A stretch of DNA of 46,969 nucleotides from Mycobacterium sp. (lineage in GTDB: Bacteria > Actinomycetota > Actinomycetes > Mycobacteriales > Mycobacteriaceae): NCBI GenBank assembly GCA_023264735.1, contig JAHFVD010000044.1, positions 15,030 to 61,998 on the forward strand. The letters are read 5' to 3'. The notes beneath the pieces were generated by a model that was not told the origin of the DNA, ran no database searches, and was given only the letters and a program-made list of their open reading frames with translations. Numbering within the stretch: the first letter of the stretch is position 1; each line of letters begins with the position of its first letter. A program made the position numbers and the translations under genes. This document shows, one piece after another, positions 8,421-16,120 of the stretch.

Positions 8421-9158
8421 CTATCCGTTCATCGTCAATCCGCCGCTGACGCTGAGCACTTGTCCAGTGATGTATGACGAATCGCGGGATGCGAAGAACC
8501 GAATTGCATTCCAGACATCGGCGGGCTCACCGACTCTGCGCATGGGGATCGCCTTTGTCACCGCTTCGCGCAAGCCAGGCGGGTTCTTGTCGAGGAATGC
8601 GGTGTTGACCGGACCGGGGCAGACACAATTCGCGGTCACGCCATGGCGGGCAAACTCACGCGCCACCGACTTGGTGAATCCGATCATGCCCGCTTTGGCT
8701 GCTGCATAGACCGTTTCGCCAGAACTTCCGACGCGACCGGCATCGCTGGAGACGTTCACCAGCCGCCCTTTGGTTGCGACCAAGCTGCCAAACAGGCTGT
8801 GGGTCATAGCGATAGCGCCAACCAAGTTGATCGCGACCACACGCTTCCAGAAATCCGGCTCGGTGTCGATGAACGGCATCATCTCATCCCAGCCGGCGCA
8901 GTTGACCAGAACCGACGGCTGCCCGAGTTGCCCGATCACCTCGGCCGCGGCCTGGGACACCGAATCGGTGTCGGAGACATCGACGCGCACGGCAGCCGCA
9001 GTGCCACCGTCGGCGATGATCTTCTCCACGACGGCCTGTGCCATTCCCTGGTCGATATCGGCGACCGCGACGGTATAACCGTCCCTTGCGAATCCAAGGG
9101 CGGCCGCCGCTCCGATCCCTGAGCCAGCGCCCGTGACGACGACGATTTCTTCGCTCAC
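8421..9158 (-). CDS. Short-chain dehydrogenase/reductase
   Basis: 245 residues, GTG start at 9158 with GAGG six bases upstream. It has the cofactor motif VVTGAGSGIGAAAAL, the 'NCAG' segment, a serine in 'LVNVSSDAGRVGS' and the catalytic YAAAK. The acidic residue in 'VAVADIDQ' after the second strand favours NAD(H). It probably oxidises a hydroxyacyl-CoA or alcohol intermediate. It is the second gene of the leftward operon, 74 bases after the first SDR and directly before the crotonase gene. Confidence 0.95.
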   Translation of the reverse strand: MSEEIVVVTGAGSGIGAAAALGFARDGYTVAVADIDQGMAQAVVEKIIADGGTAAAVRVDVSDTDSVSQAAAEVIGQLGQPSVLVNCAGWDEMMPFIDTEPDFWKRVVAINLVGAIAMTHSLFGSLVATKGRLVNVSSDAGRVGSSGETVYAAAKAGMIGFTKSVAREFARHGVTANCVCPGPVNTAFLDKNPPGLREAVTKAIPMRRVGEPADVWNAIRFFASRDSSYITGQVLSVSGGLTMNG

Positions 9159-9232
9159 TCAGCTACCTCATCACTACGGTTGTCAATCATGATTTGTTGA
9201 GAGTCCTTACTCGCCAACGGGACCGGGTCCGG

Positions 9233-9976
9233 TCACTGCCGCACACTCTGGGCACCGTCGATGGTGATGGTCTCACCGGTCAGGAATCCGCACTGCGCGT
9301 CCAGGATTGCGCTGACCAGCCGTCCGACCTCGGCGGCGGTGCCGACCCGACCGACGGGAATCTTGCGCGCCAATCTGCTTCGATTTTGGGGGTCTTCGAG
9401 GAATTCAGCGTTGAGTTCAGTCTCGACGTAACCCGGCGCGAAGTTGACCACCGAAATCCCCTGCGGCGCCCACTCGACAGCCAGCGTTCTGGTCACCGAG
9501 GCCAAGGCCGCCTTTGCTGCCGAATACGCGAGCCCACCGGGAACTCCCAGCTTGGCGTAGAACGATCCGACATTGGCAATGAAGCCACCCCCACGCTGTT
9601 GCAGGTGCGGTTGGGCCAGCTGCGCCAACCGCACGGCCGCGATGAGGTTCAATTCGAGTGATCGGCGTAATTCACCAAGACTCAGTTCTGCGCTGGGGGC
9701 GGGCGTGTACGCCCCGGCGACGTTGACAATGCCGACCAGTCCATAGTTCGACGCAAAGGATTCCAGCGCATCTCGAACGGCGGCGTCCGCGGTGACATCA
9801 AGGGCGATCGGAACCACGCCGTCGGACGAAAACGGCACGGTGCCGCGTCGGCTGGCGCAGCCAACGGTGTAACCCAGTTTCACCAGCTCCTGCGCGATGG
9901 CCGCACCGATTCCACTGCTGGCACCGGTGAGAAAAACAGAACGGCGGCTGCCTGCCGCGACGTCCTCTACCGCCAT
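9233..9976 (-). CDS. Short-chain dehydrogenase/reductase
   Basis: 247 residues. It shows FLTGASSGIGAAIAQEL, 'IVNVAGAY', 'FIANVGSFYAKLG' and the catalytic YSAAK. The second strand ends 'GCASRRGTV' with arginines and no acidic residue, which leans toward NADP(H). GAGGGGTGACC precedes the ATG. It is the first gene of the leftward SDR-SDR-crotonase-LLM-amidohydrolase operon, about 50 bases from the promoter at 10027-10070. The substrate is unknown. Confidence 0.95.
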   Translation of the reverse strand: MAVEDVAAGSRRSVFLTGASSGIGAAIAQELVKLGYTVGCASRRGTVPFSSDGVVPIALDVTADAAVRDALESFASNYGLVGIVNVAGAYTPAPSAELSLGELRRSLELNLIAAVRLAQLAQPHLQQRGGGFIANVGSFYAKLGVPGGLAYSAAKAALASVTRTLAVEWAPQGISVVNFAPGYVETELNAEFLEDPQNRSRLARKIPVGRVGTAAEVGRLVSAILDAQCGFLTGETITIDGAQSVRQ

Positions 9977-10026
9977 TGGTCACCCCTCACGATTCGCATC
10001 ACCCGTCATGGCGTGGCTGTCGTCAC

Positions 10027-10070
10027 AGCATAGGACTCGGCCGCGACAGCGTCAATCGGGCGCCCGGTAG
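10027..10070 (-). promoter_or_regulatory. Leftward promoter with the same CGGGCGCCCG palindrome at the -35
   Basis: On the minus strand TTGACG (10055-10050) and TATGCT (10032-10027) are 17 bases apart. CGGGCGCCCG (10057-10066) lies one base upstream of the -35, extended to CTACCGGGCGCCCG exactly as at 5011-5024. It should drive the SDR operon starting at 9976. The palindrome is also about 155 bases upstream of the divergent ThDP-enzyme gene, so both directions could be affected. Confidence 0.7.
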
Positions 10071-10174
10071 ACAACACGAATCCCGGTTGGTTAGTCTTGG
10101 CCTCAGGTTGAGCGGTGCGCGTCATCGGGCAAGCTCACCTGTGTCGCACGGTCGGCAGACGCAAAAGTTGGCAG

Positions 10175-10197
10175 TCTGGAGCAGTCATTGCTCCAGA
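10175..10197. promoter_or_regulatory. Perfect 9-5-9 inverted repeat upstream of the ThDP-enzyme gene
   Basis: TCTGGAGCA (10175-10183) and TGCTCCAGA (10189-10197) are perfect reverse complements separated by GTCAT. The repeat ends 24 bases before the ATG at 10222 and just before the SD (TAAGGAG). It could be an operator for the ThDP-ligase operon or a 5'-leader hairpin. No run of T follows, so a terminator is unlikely. Confidence 0.6.
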
Positions 10198-10221
10198 GCA
10201 GCGGTGTAAGGAGCGCTCACG

Positions 10222-11829
10222 ATGGATGATCCGCGACGGTCCTGTCCGCCCGCCGAACACAGCGACACCGTCGCGCATGTCGTCGTGCAAAGCCTCGTCG
10301 ACGCCGGTATCACTACCGTGTTCGGCATCGGTGGCACCCACACGCTGAGCCTGCTCCGTGAGTTGGAGCGATTCCCCGCAGTGCGCTTCATCGCAGCACG
10401 TACCGAACTGGGTGCCGCGTACATGGCCATCGGATTCGCCCGCGCCGCACACCACCCGCCCGTGTTGCTCACCTCAACCGGTCCGGGCGCGTTGAACGTC
10501 ACCGCGGCGCTGCAGGATGCAAGCTGGTCCTCTACGCCGCTGATACACCTGACGACCAGGATCGGGGGCGATGAGTTCGGCGGTGCCGTACACGAGACCC
10601 CGGGCCAAGGCGCTGTGCTCGGCACAGTCGGCAAGGCGGTCGTCGACGTCGATGCTGATGACGCCGTCGCCCAGTTGCGCCACGCGATCGAGGTGGCGAC
10701 CCGCCACGCACGCGGACCGGTAACCATCCAGGTCGAAGCCGGGACCTGGCACAACGATGTCGTCACATCGCCGGTCACCTCCGCCGACGATCCTGTCTCG
10801 AGCAGCGACTCGCTCGCCGGAGTCGTCGATGCGCTATCCGCCGCCGTGGCCCGCTCATCACGACCGGTGGTGTTCGTCGGCGGCGGCGCGCTGGCTGTCG
10901 ATGGCGGGGCCTCGGTGCTTGCGCTCGCCACCAAACTGGGCGCCCCGATTGTGACGAGTTATCAAGGCAAGGGCGTCACCACGTGGGACGATGACCTCTA
11001 CCTCGGGCCGTGGGGGTGGGAACAGCCCGTGCGCGACCTGTTCGCCCAGGCGGATCTGGCCCTGGTTTTCGGGTCCAAGTTGTCCGCCTCCAGCACTGGC
11101 CAGTGGCAGCTGCCGCTGCCCACCGAGACCTACCGCATCGACTTGGCCGGCCAGCACCACCCGCACTACCCACACGTTCAACTCGTGTCGGCAGACGCCG
11201 CAGAGGTCGCCGCCGAGCTGACCAAAGCCGTCGCACCCGGCACGCCGTGGGCAACACGGCAGCTCGCCGAGATCCGCGCGTCCGTTCGCGCTGGCGCCGC
11301 AGAACGTGGCCCGGCCGAAATGGCCTGCGTTGACGCAACCGCCGACGCGGCACCGTCGTGGGTGAGCCTCGACATGACCAAGGCCGGCTTCTGGATGCTC
11401 AAGTATCTGCCGGCACGACTGCCGTCGGCCCATCTGTTCTCCAGCTATTTGGCCATGGGTACGGCCCTGCCGATGGCGATCGGCGCGTCGGTGGCCACCG
11501 GGCAGCCGGCGTTGGCGGTCGTGGGTGACGGTGGCTTCCAGATGAGCATTGCCGAGCTGGCGACACTGGCCGAGTATCGCTTGCCCGTCACGGTGATGAT
11601 CATCGTCGACAACGCGTACGGGATGCTTCGGGACAGCCGAATTGCGGTCGGCGACAACGGCGTACTCGGTGTGACACTCTGGAATCCGGACCTCCCCAGG
11701 TTGGCCGAGGCGTACGGGATTCCCAGCTGCCAGGTGGCGACGGCGGAGCAATTGCGCAGCGTGCTCGACGAACCCGCTCAGGGCCCTCGCATCCTGCTGG
11801 TTACCTCACCGTTCTCGCGCTCGTGGTGA
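10222..11829 (+). CDS. Thiamine diphosphate-dependent enzyme (acetolactate synthase/benzoylformate decarboxylase superfamily)
   Basis: 535 residues, usual length for the family. The ThDP-activating glutamate is in 'AARTELGAAYMAIGFARA' (Glu62). The 'TSTGPGALN' loop, the central Rossmann-like domain ('VVFVGGGALAVDGGA') and the C-terminal ThDP-Mg motif GDGGFQMSIAEL...VDNA from about residue 435 follow. It should decarboxylate or cleave a 2-oxo acid or alpha-diketone; ring-opening of a cyclic 1,2-dione is one possibility but unproven. TAAGGAG precedes the ATG. The AMP ligase gene follows after 31 bases, so the acid product may be activated to its CoA ester next. Confidence 0.93.
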   Translation: MDDPRRSCPPAEHSDTVAHVVVQSLVDAGITTVFGIGGTHTLSLLRELERFPAVRFIAARTELGAAYMAIGFARAAHHPPVLLTSTGPGALNVTAALQDASWSSTPLIHLTTRIGGDEFGGAVHETPGQGAVLGTVGKAVVDVDADDAVAQLRHAIEVATRHARGPVTIQVEAGTWHNDVVTSPVTSADDPVSSSDSLAGVVDALSAAVARSSRPVVFVGGGALAVDGGASVLALATKLGAPIVTSYQGKGVTTWDDDLYLGPWGWEQPVRDLFAQADLALVFGSKLSASSTGQWQLPLPTETYRIDLAGQHHPHYPHVQLVSADAAEVAAELTKAVAPGTPWATRQLAEIRASVRAGAAERGPAEMACVDATADAAPSWVSLDMTKAGFWMLKYLPARLPSAHLFSSYLAMGTALPMAIGASVATGQPALAVVGDGGFQMSIAELATLAEYRLPVTVMIIVDNAYGMLRDSRIAVGDNGVLGVTLWNPDLPRLAEAYGIPSCQVATAEQLRSVLDEPAQGPRILLVTSPFSRSW

Positions 11830-11860
11830 ATCCGCCAGCACTGCAAAGTAGGAGTTCGCG

Positions 11861-13309
11861 GTGAGCCTGATCCCCATGGTGGACGCGGTGCGGCACTGGT
11901 CATCCGTCGCCGGTGACGATCCGGCGTTGACGGTCGATGAGCGCACGCTGTCATTCCGCGAACTGGATGTCATGACCGAGAGAGCAGGCCACGAGCTGCT
12001 CGGGCTCGGCGTCACCCAAGGCGACCGAGTCACACTCGCACTGCCGAATTCCATCGATTTCATCGTTGCCGCCATCGCCATCTTGAAGGTCGGCGCGTCC
12101 ATCGCGCCGATATCGCATCGCTTGCCGCTGATCGAGCGGCAAGCGCTCATCGATTTGACCGGACCCAGCTTGGTCATCGGTGTCGATCCGGCCGACCATC
12201 CCGGCCAACATTGCGTACGCCAACTAGAACTCGATGCCAGCGGAGAAGTGCCGCGCCTGCCCACCGTCGTCAGTGACACGTGGAAAATCACGACTTCGGG
12301 TGGCACGAGTGGTCAGCCAAAGCTGATCGTCACTACGACACCCGCCCTGATCGACCTCGACGCAAAACCTGACTACCTGCTCCCCAAGCGCGGTGTCGTT
12401 CTCATCCCTGGACCGCTCTATCACACTGCGCCGTTTGCGCAATCGCTACTGGCACTGTTCCACGGCAATCACGTGATCATCGAGTCACGCTTCGACGCGC
12501 AGCTGACGATGGAGCTCTTGGAGCGCCACAAGGCGAACTTCGTTCTGTTGGTTCCCACGATGATGAATCGCATCTGGAAACTCCCTGCCGCCCAACGTGA
12601 TCGCGACCTCTCGGCCTTGACGACGGTCTTCCACATGGCAGCTCGGTGCCCAACGTGGTTGAAGCAGGTATGGATCGACTGGCTGGGACCGGAGCGGATC
12701 TTCGAGTTGTACGGCGCTTCGGATTCACCGGCCAACGCGATCATCACGGGCACGGAGTGGCTGGCACATCCGGGCTCAGTCGGACGGCCGGCGCTCGGTG
12801 AGATGTGCGTACGAGACGCCGACGGCCGCACGTTGCCGCCAACCGAACTCGGTGAGATTTGGATGCGACCACCGACGGGTATGCCCAGCCGCGCTCTCGT
12901 TGTCGGGGCCGACACACCGAGCAGCGACGGCTGGACCACGGTCGGTGATCTGGGCTGGATGGACGAAGATGGCTACGTCTACATCGCCGACCGTCGTAGC
13001 GACATGATCATCACCGGTGGAGAAAATGTCTTCGCCGCAGAGGTGGAAGCAGCCCTGGAACGCCACGACGGTGTTCTCTCAAGCGCTGTCGTCGGTCTCC
13101 CCGACGATGACCTCGGTCAGCGGGTGCACGCCGTCGTCGAAGTCACTGAGGGCGTCACCGAAGAGCATCTCCGCAGTCACATGGACCAGCACCTAGCCCG
13201 GTACAAAACCCCACGCACTTACGAGCTGACGTCCGAAGCCCTTCGCGACGATGCGGGCAAGATCCGCAAATCGGATCTGGTCGCCAGGCACGCGGACTCA
13301 CGTTCCTGA
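11861..13309 (+). CDS. AMP-dependent acyl-CoA synthetase/ligase
   Basis: 482 residues of the acyl/aryl-CoA ligase class. The phosphate loop is 'TTSGGTSGQPK', A5 is 'YGASDSP', A7-A8 are 'VGDLGWMDEDGYVYIADRR' with 'MIITGGENVF', and A10 keeps the catalytic lysine in 'DDAGKIRKSDL'. It should be a working ligase. It is cotranscribed with the ThDP enzyme upstream and probably activates that enzyme's acid product or another acid of region 1. GTG start with AGTAGGAG upstream. Substrate length cannot be read from sequence. Confidence 0.94.
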   Translation: MSLIPMVDAVRHWSSVAGDDPALTVDERTLSFRELDVMTERAGHELLGLGVTQGDRVTLALPNSIDFIVAAIAILKVGASIAPISHRLPLIERQALIDLTGPSLVIGVDPADHPGQHCVRQLELDASGEVPRLPTVVSDTWKITTSGGTSGQPKLIVTTTPALIDLDAKPDYLLPKRGVVLIPGPLYHTAPFAQSLLALFHGNHVIIESRFDAQLTMELLERHKANFVLLVPTMMNRIWKLPAAQRDRDLSALTTVFHMAARCPTWLKQVWIDWLGPERIFELYGASDSPANAIITGTEWLAHPGSVGRPALGEMCVRDADGRTLPPTELGEIWMRPPTGMPSRALVVGADTPSSDGWTTVGDLGWMDEDGYVYIADRRSDMIITGGENVFAAEVEAALERHDGVLSSAVVGLPDDDLGQRVHAVVEVTEGVTEEHLRSHMDQHLARYKTPRTYELTSEALRDDAGKIRKSDLVARHADSRS

Positions 13310-13320
13310 CACCGCGCTTG

Positions 13321-13336
13321 GGGTGCCTTGACACCC
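13321..13336 (+). terminator. Short hairpin after the ligase gene
   Basis: GGGTG and CACCC form a five-base stem around CCTTGA, starting 12 bases after the ligase stop, and are followed by TAATT. It is a modest candidate terminator for the ThDP-ligase operon. Confidence 0.35.
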
Positions 13337-13481
13337 TAATTGGCACTAATTCACAAGTATGACAAAGCATTCCGAACGGCACCGAAACGCTTCGTCGAGT
13401 TCGAGGATCGGTATCGCCTTACACCGGGCGTCCTGCGCATCGCGAGCATCGCCCGGGTCGCGGCGGCCGATTTTGGCCTGG

Positions 13482-13604
13482 TCATCGCACTACCCGAGGA
13501 ACGAGACCGCTTCGGTGGACGAGTTCTCCGAAGATGCCGGCGTAAAACCGCATCGCCTCCTCGAGGTCGTTGTCGAACCACAGCGATGGGGTGGTGGTGA
13601 GCAC
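13482..13604 (-). pseudogene. VOC/PhnB-like domain protein, truncated after about 40 residues
   Basis: From a GTG at 13604, with AGGAGA seven bases upstream, the frame reads MLTTTPSLWFDNDLEEAMRF then YAGIFGEL. This is the opening strand-helix of PhnB/3-demethylubiquinone-type VOC proteins ('TPxLWFDxxLEEAxxFYxxIF'). After 'GEL' the similarity stops and the frame terminates at 13482, where a full protein needs over 100 more residues. The start signals look intact, so loss of the 3' part appears recent. The adjacent 13337-13481 holds no convincing gene. Confidence 0.6.
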
Positions 13605-13705
13605 GGATCGTCTCCTGTGTTTGGTGTCGGTGGGGTTGACCCGGCGGGGTGCCGAAACCCGTCCCGCACCGGTGGGTAACGTGCTGTTCAGGTTCGGTCG
13701 AGAGG

Positions 13706-14575
13706 ATGCCCGTGAACAACACAAGCAGTGGTCCGCAGACAGTGGAGTTCCGCGGCGACAAAGACCTCACCCTGATAGCCGACGAATGGAACCGCGGCGC
13801 GCCTGAGGTCGGCGACCGACCGGCGATCCTGATGCTGCACGGCGGCGGCCAGAACCGGTTCTCCTGGAAGAACACCGGCCAGGTGCTGGCCGATCACGGC
13901 TTCCACGTCATCGCGCTGGACACCCGCGGACATGGCGACAGCGACCGGTCGCCCAACGCCGAGTACACCGTCGATGCGCTGTCCAACGACGTGCTGGTGG
14001 TGCTCGATCAGATCGACCGGCCGGTCGTCTTGATCGGGGCCAGCATGGGCGGGCTGATGAGCATCCTGGCCGCTCAACAGGCGGGCCCGCAGAAGGTGAC
14101 CAAGCTGGTGCTCGTCGATGTGGTGCCCCGCTTCGAGAAGCACGGCAGCGCCCGGATCCGCGACTTCATGTTCAGCCACGTGCACGGCTTCGAGAACCTG
14201 GAGCAGGCCGCCGACGCCATCGCCGCCTACCTGCCGCACCGCAAGCGCCCCACAAACCTCGACGGCCTCAAGAAGAACCTGCGACTGCGCGACGGCCGGT
14301 GGTTCTGGCACTGGGATCCGGCGTTCCTCACCGCCCCGAACGACGACCCCATTGGCCGGGTGGAGCGCCTCGAAAAGGCCGCCATCCACCTGACCATCCC
14401 GATCCTGCTGATCCGCGGCAAGCTCTCCGACGTCGTCAGCGAAGAAGGGGTGCAAGACTTCCTCGCCAAAGTGCCGCGTGCGGAGTTCATCGAACTCGCC
14501 GACGCCGGCCACACCGCGGCCGGCGACGACAACGACGCCTTCAGCGACGCCGTCGTCGCCTTCGCCGCGCGCTGA
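13706..14575 (+). CDS. Alpha/beta-fold hydrolase
   Basis: 289 residues from ATG 13706; the frame is open further upstream, but that part shows no protein-like sequence and GAGAGG precedes this ATG. It has 'LMLHGGGQNRFSW' (oxyanion), 'DTRGHGDS', the nucleophile elbow GASMGG, an acid in 'RGKLSDVVSEEG' and the histidine in 'DAGHTAAGD'. All triad members are present, so it should be active as an esterase, lactonase or epoxide hydrolase-like enzyme. It stands alone between two decayed regions, and no operon partner is visible. Confidence 0.93.
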   Translation: MPVNNTSSGPQTVEFRGDKDLTLIADEWNRGAPEVGDRPAILMLHGGGQNRFSWKNTGQVLADHGFHVIALDTRGHGDSDRSPNAEYTVDALSNDVLVVLDQIDRPVVLIGASMGGLMSILAAQQAGPQKVTKLVLVDVVPRFEKHGSARIRDFMFSHVHGFENLEQAADAIAAYLPHRKRPTNLDGLKKNLRLRDGRWFWHWDPAFLTAPNDDPIGRVERLEKAAIHLTIPILLIRGKLSDVVSEEGVQDFLAKVPRAEFIELADAGHTAAGDDNDAFSDAVVAFAAR

Positions 14576-14814
14576 CAGGTTGCACGTCAGTCCTGGGCTC
14601 CCCAGATAGGGCCCTTTGCCCGTCGAGCGTGGGGGCTGTCGGTGAAACGGTCGCCGACATACAACGAAGCCGCGTGCACCCGGCGCCTGGGTTCGATGGT
14701 GACCAGCCGGCAGCCGGCCACGAAACTCCCCATGTTGCACATCGCCAAAGTGGCCATAGCCGTTCGGCTTCGGGCCACTGACTCCAATGTCGGTTACCGC
14801 ATTTAGTCATCGCC

Positions 14815-15008
14815 TCAATCACTTTGTCGGCGATCCGGCTGTTTGCTCTGGTCACCAAGCGGTGAGAGCACGGTGTCGAGGTTGGTGATCACCCGTCGAT
14901 CAGGTCGTCACGATCGACCAGAGCGTTTGTCAGGGTTCCGGTTTGAGTGAGCAAGGTGTCAATCGAGACCCCCTGGAATGCGGCGATCAACTGGCGGTCA
15001 AGCAACGC
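14815..15008 (-). pseudogene. Mce-family protein fragment, frameshifted
   Basis: One minus-strand frame reads 'LLDRQLIAAFQG', 'LLTQTGTLTNALVDRDDLI' and stops after 'DG' at 14889. Shifting by one base continues as 'VITNLDTVLSPLGDQSKQ' before a stop at 14815. The joined text follows the conserved central segment of mycobacterial Mce proteins ('xxLxxRDxLIgxVITNLNxVLgxLG'). Only about 60 of the usual 350-500 residues remain, with no mce operon around them. Mce proteins are periplasmic subunits of lipid or sterol importers, so this may be a trace of a lost uptake system. Confidence 0.7.
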
Positions 15009-15254
15009 CGGCTCAGTGCCCGTCATCGTACGTAGCGCAAAAGCGCCAACAAGAAATACGCCACGAAAGCGACTGCGCACCAGTCGATTCTACCGATAGC
15101 CTCGGTGACGACGACTCCCCGCCCTGTATCTTGGCGCCCGTTTCCGGGCAGCGGATCGCATGCCCTGCGCAAGCGGGCCGCGGCTACTGAGTCGAGGTGT
15201 CAGTCTCGTTCCTACCCAATGGCTTTGGCGGCAGACAACGATCGATCGCATACG

Positions 15255-15368
15255 TCAGCCACCTGACAGATGGAGATTCCCGGACTGCCCGTAAATGGAC
15301 AGCGTGACCGCCATGGCCACCACCGCGGCGACAATCAGCGAGGCGCACCGCGCGACCGACAGCGTCAC
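15255..15368 (-). pseudogene. Small hydrophobic reading frame, possible remnant
   Basis: A GTG-initiated frame of 37 codons contains one hydrophobic helix (ASLIVAAVVAMAVTLSIYG) like a signal anchor. It lies ten bases downstream of the membrane-protein gene on the same strand. It may be a tiny membrane protein or the surviving N-terminus of a larger secreted protein. No homologue is recognised and no strong SD is seen. Confidence 0.25.
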
Positions 15369-15377
15369 CGACAGAAA

Positions 15378-16091
15378 TCAGCCATTCGAATGCCGCCCCT
15401 GCAATCGCCGCGCCGCCTTTTGCATCAGGACCGTCATCGCGACCACCCAGATGAAGAACTGCGAGAACGGGATCCAGTAAGCCAACACACCGTTCCAGGC
15501 CAACGGCCCGCTTTTGAACAGTGCGATCAAACCTCCGGGCGCCACCGCGAACGCCACCCAGAGGGATAGATAGCCGGCCCACCGGGGAAAAGCCCACGAG
15601 TCGGATTTGTTGCGGAGAATCGCCACACCCAAGGCCGACAGCCAGAGGGTAACCGGGGGCCATGGGTACAAGAACATGAACCAGCCCAGATCGTTGATTG
15701 TTCGGGTGATGTCAAGCGGTATCTCGCCAGCGCGATAGCCCGCGAGTGCGAACACCAGCGGTAAAAATGTCACGTTCACGGTGACCGCGGCCAGTGCGAC
15801 TATCTGGACGACCGTCAGAACCGGATACCGGCCCTCGAGTTGCCGGGCCAGGATGGTAAGCGAACCACCCCAAAACGCCACGCAGGTAAACCCGGCGATC
15901 ATCACCACGAATGCAAGCTGCAACATGGTCTTGTGGTCGGTGTAGATGGAAACAATCTGTTCGGCCGTCAGTGTGGGCGAGGGAGGTAGGAAGAATCCGG
16001 AGTACACCCACGCGGTCGCGAAGAGCCCGAACATGCCGACGAGCCCTATCCACACCGAGATTCGGACCGCCCGTAAATCTTGCTCGTCCAT
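15378..16091 (-). CDS. Multi-pass membrane protein of unknown function, P450-linked
   Basis: 237 residues from ATG 16091 (GAGAGG upstream); the frame is open beyond it, but that part overlaps the P450 gene and is not protein-like. About six hydrophobic helices are visible, beginning at 'VWIGLVGMFGLFATAWVYSG', 'LAFVVMIAGFTCVAFWGG', 'IVALAAVTVNVTFLPLVFAL', 'WFMFLYPWPPVTLWLSALGV', 'LWVAFAVAPGGLIALF' and 'IPFSQFFIWVVAMTVLM'. No transporter or enzyme motif is recognised. It is 29 bases downstream of the P450 and should be in operon A. It could be a substrate-handling or redox-related membrane partner, which is inference only. Confidence 0.8.
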   Translation of the reverse strand: MDEQDLRAVRISVWIGLVGMFGLFATAWVYSGFFLPPSPTLTAEQIVSIYTDHKTMLQLAFVVMIAGFTCVAFWGGSLTILARQLEGRYPVLTVVQIVALAAVTVNVTFLPLVFALAGYRAGEIPLDITRTINDLGWFMFLYPWPPVTLWLSALGVAILRNKSDSWAFPRWAGYLSLWVAFAVAPGGLIALFKSGPLAWNGVLAYWIPFSQFFIWVVAMTVLMQKAARRLQGRHSNG

Positions 16092-16120
16092 TCCCAGCCT
16101 CTCTCCCGTTGGGCGCGGTA

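Larger units (their letters stand above)
14576..15377. other. Gene-poor decay region
   Basis: About 800 bases between the hydrolase and the membrane-protein gene. It contains the mce fragment (14815-15008) and a small hydrophobic reading frame (15255-15368), listed separately. A minus-strand frame of 66 codons at 14587-14787 has some protein-like composition but no family I recognise. The rest shows no usable start plus coding pattern. The region reads as remnants of older genes. Confidence 0.6.

Noticed and set aside
13337..13481. Possible continuation of the VOC gene or another short gene
   Set aside because: All frames were read. Some protein-like text appears on the plus strand, but without start signal, family pattern or a link to the VOC stub.
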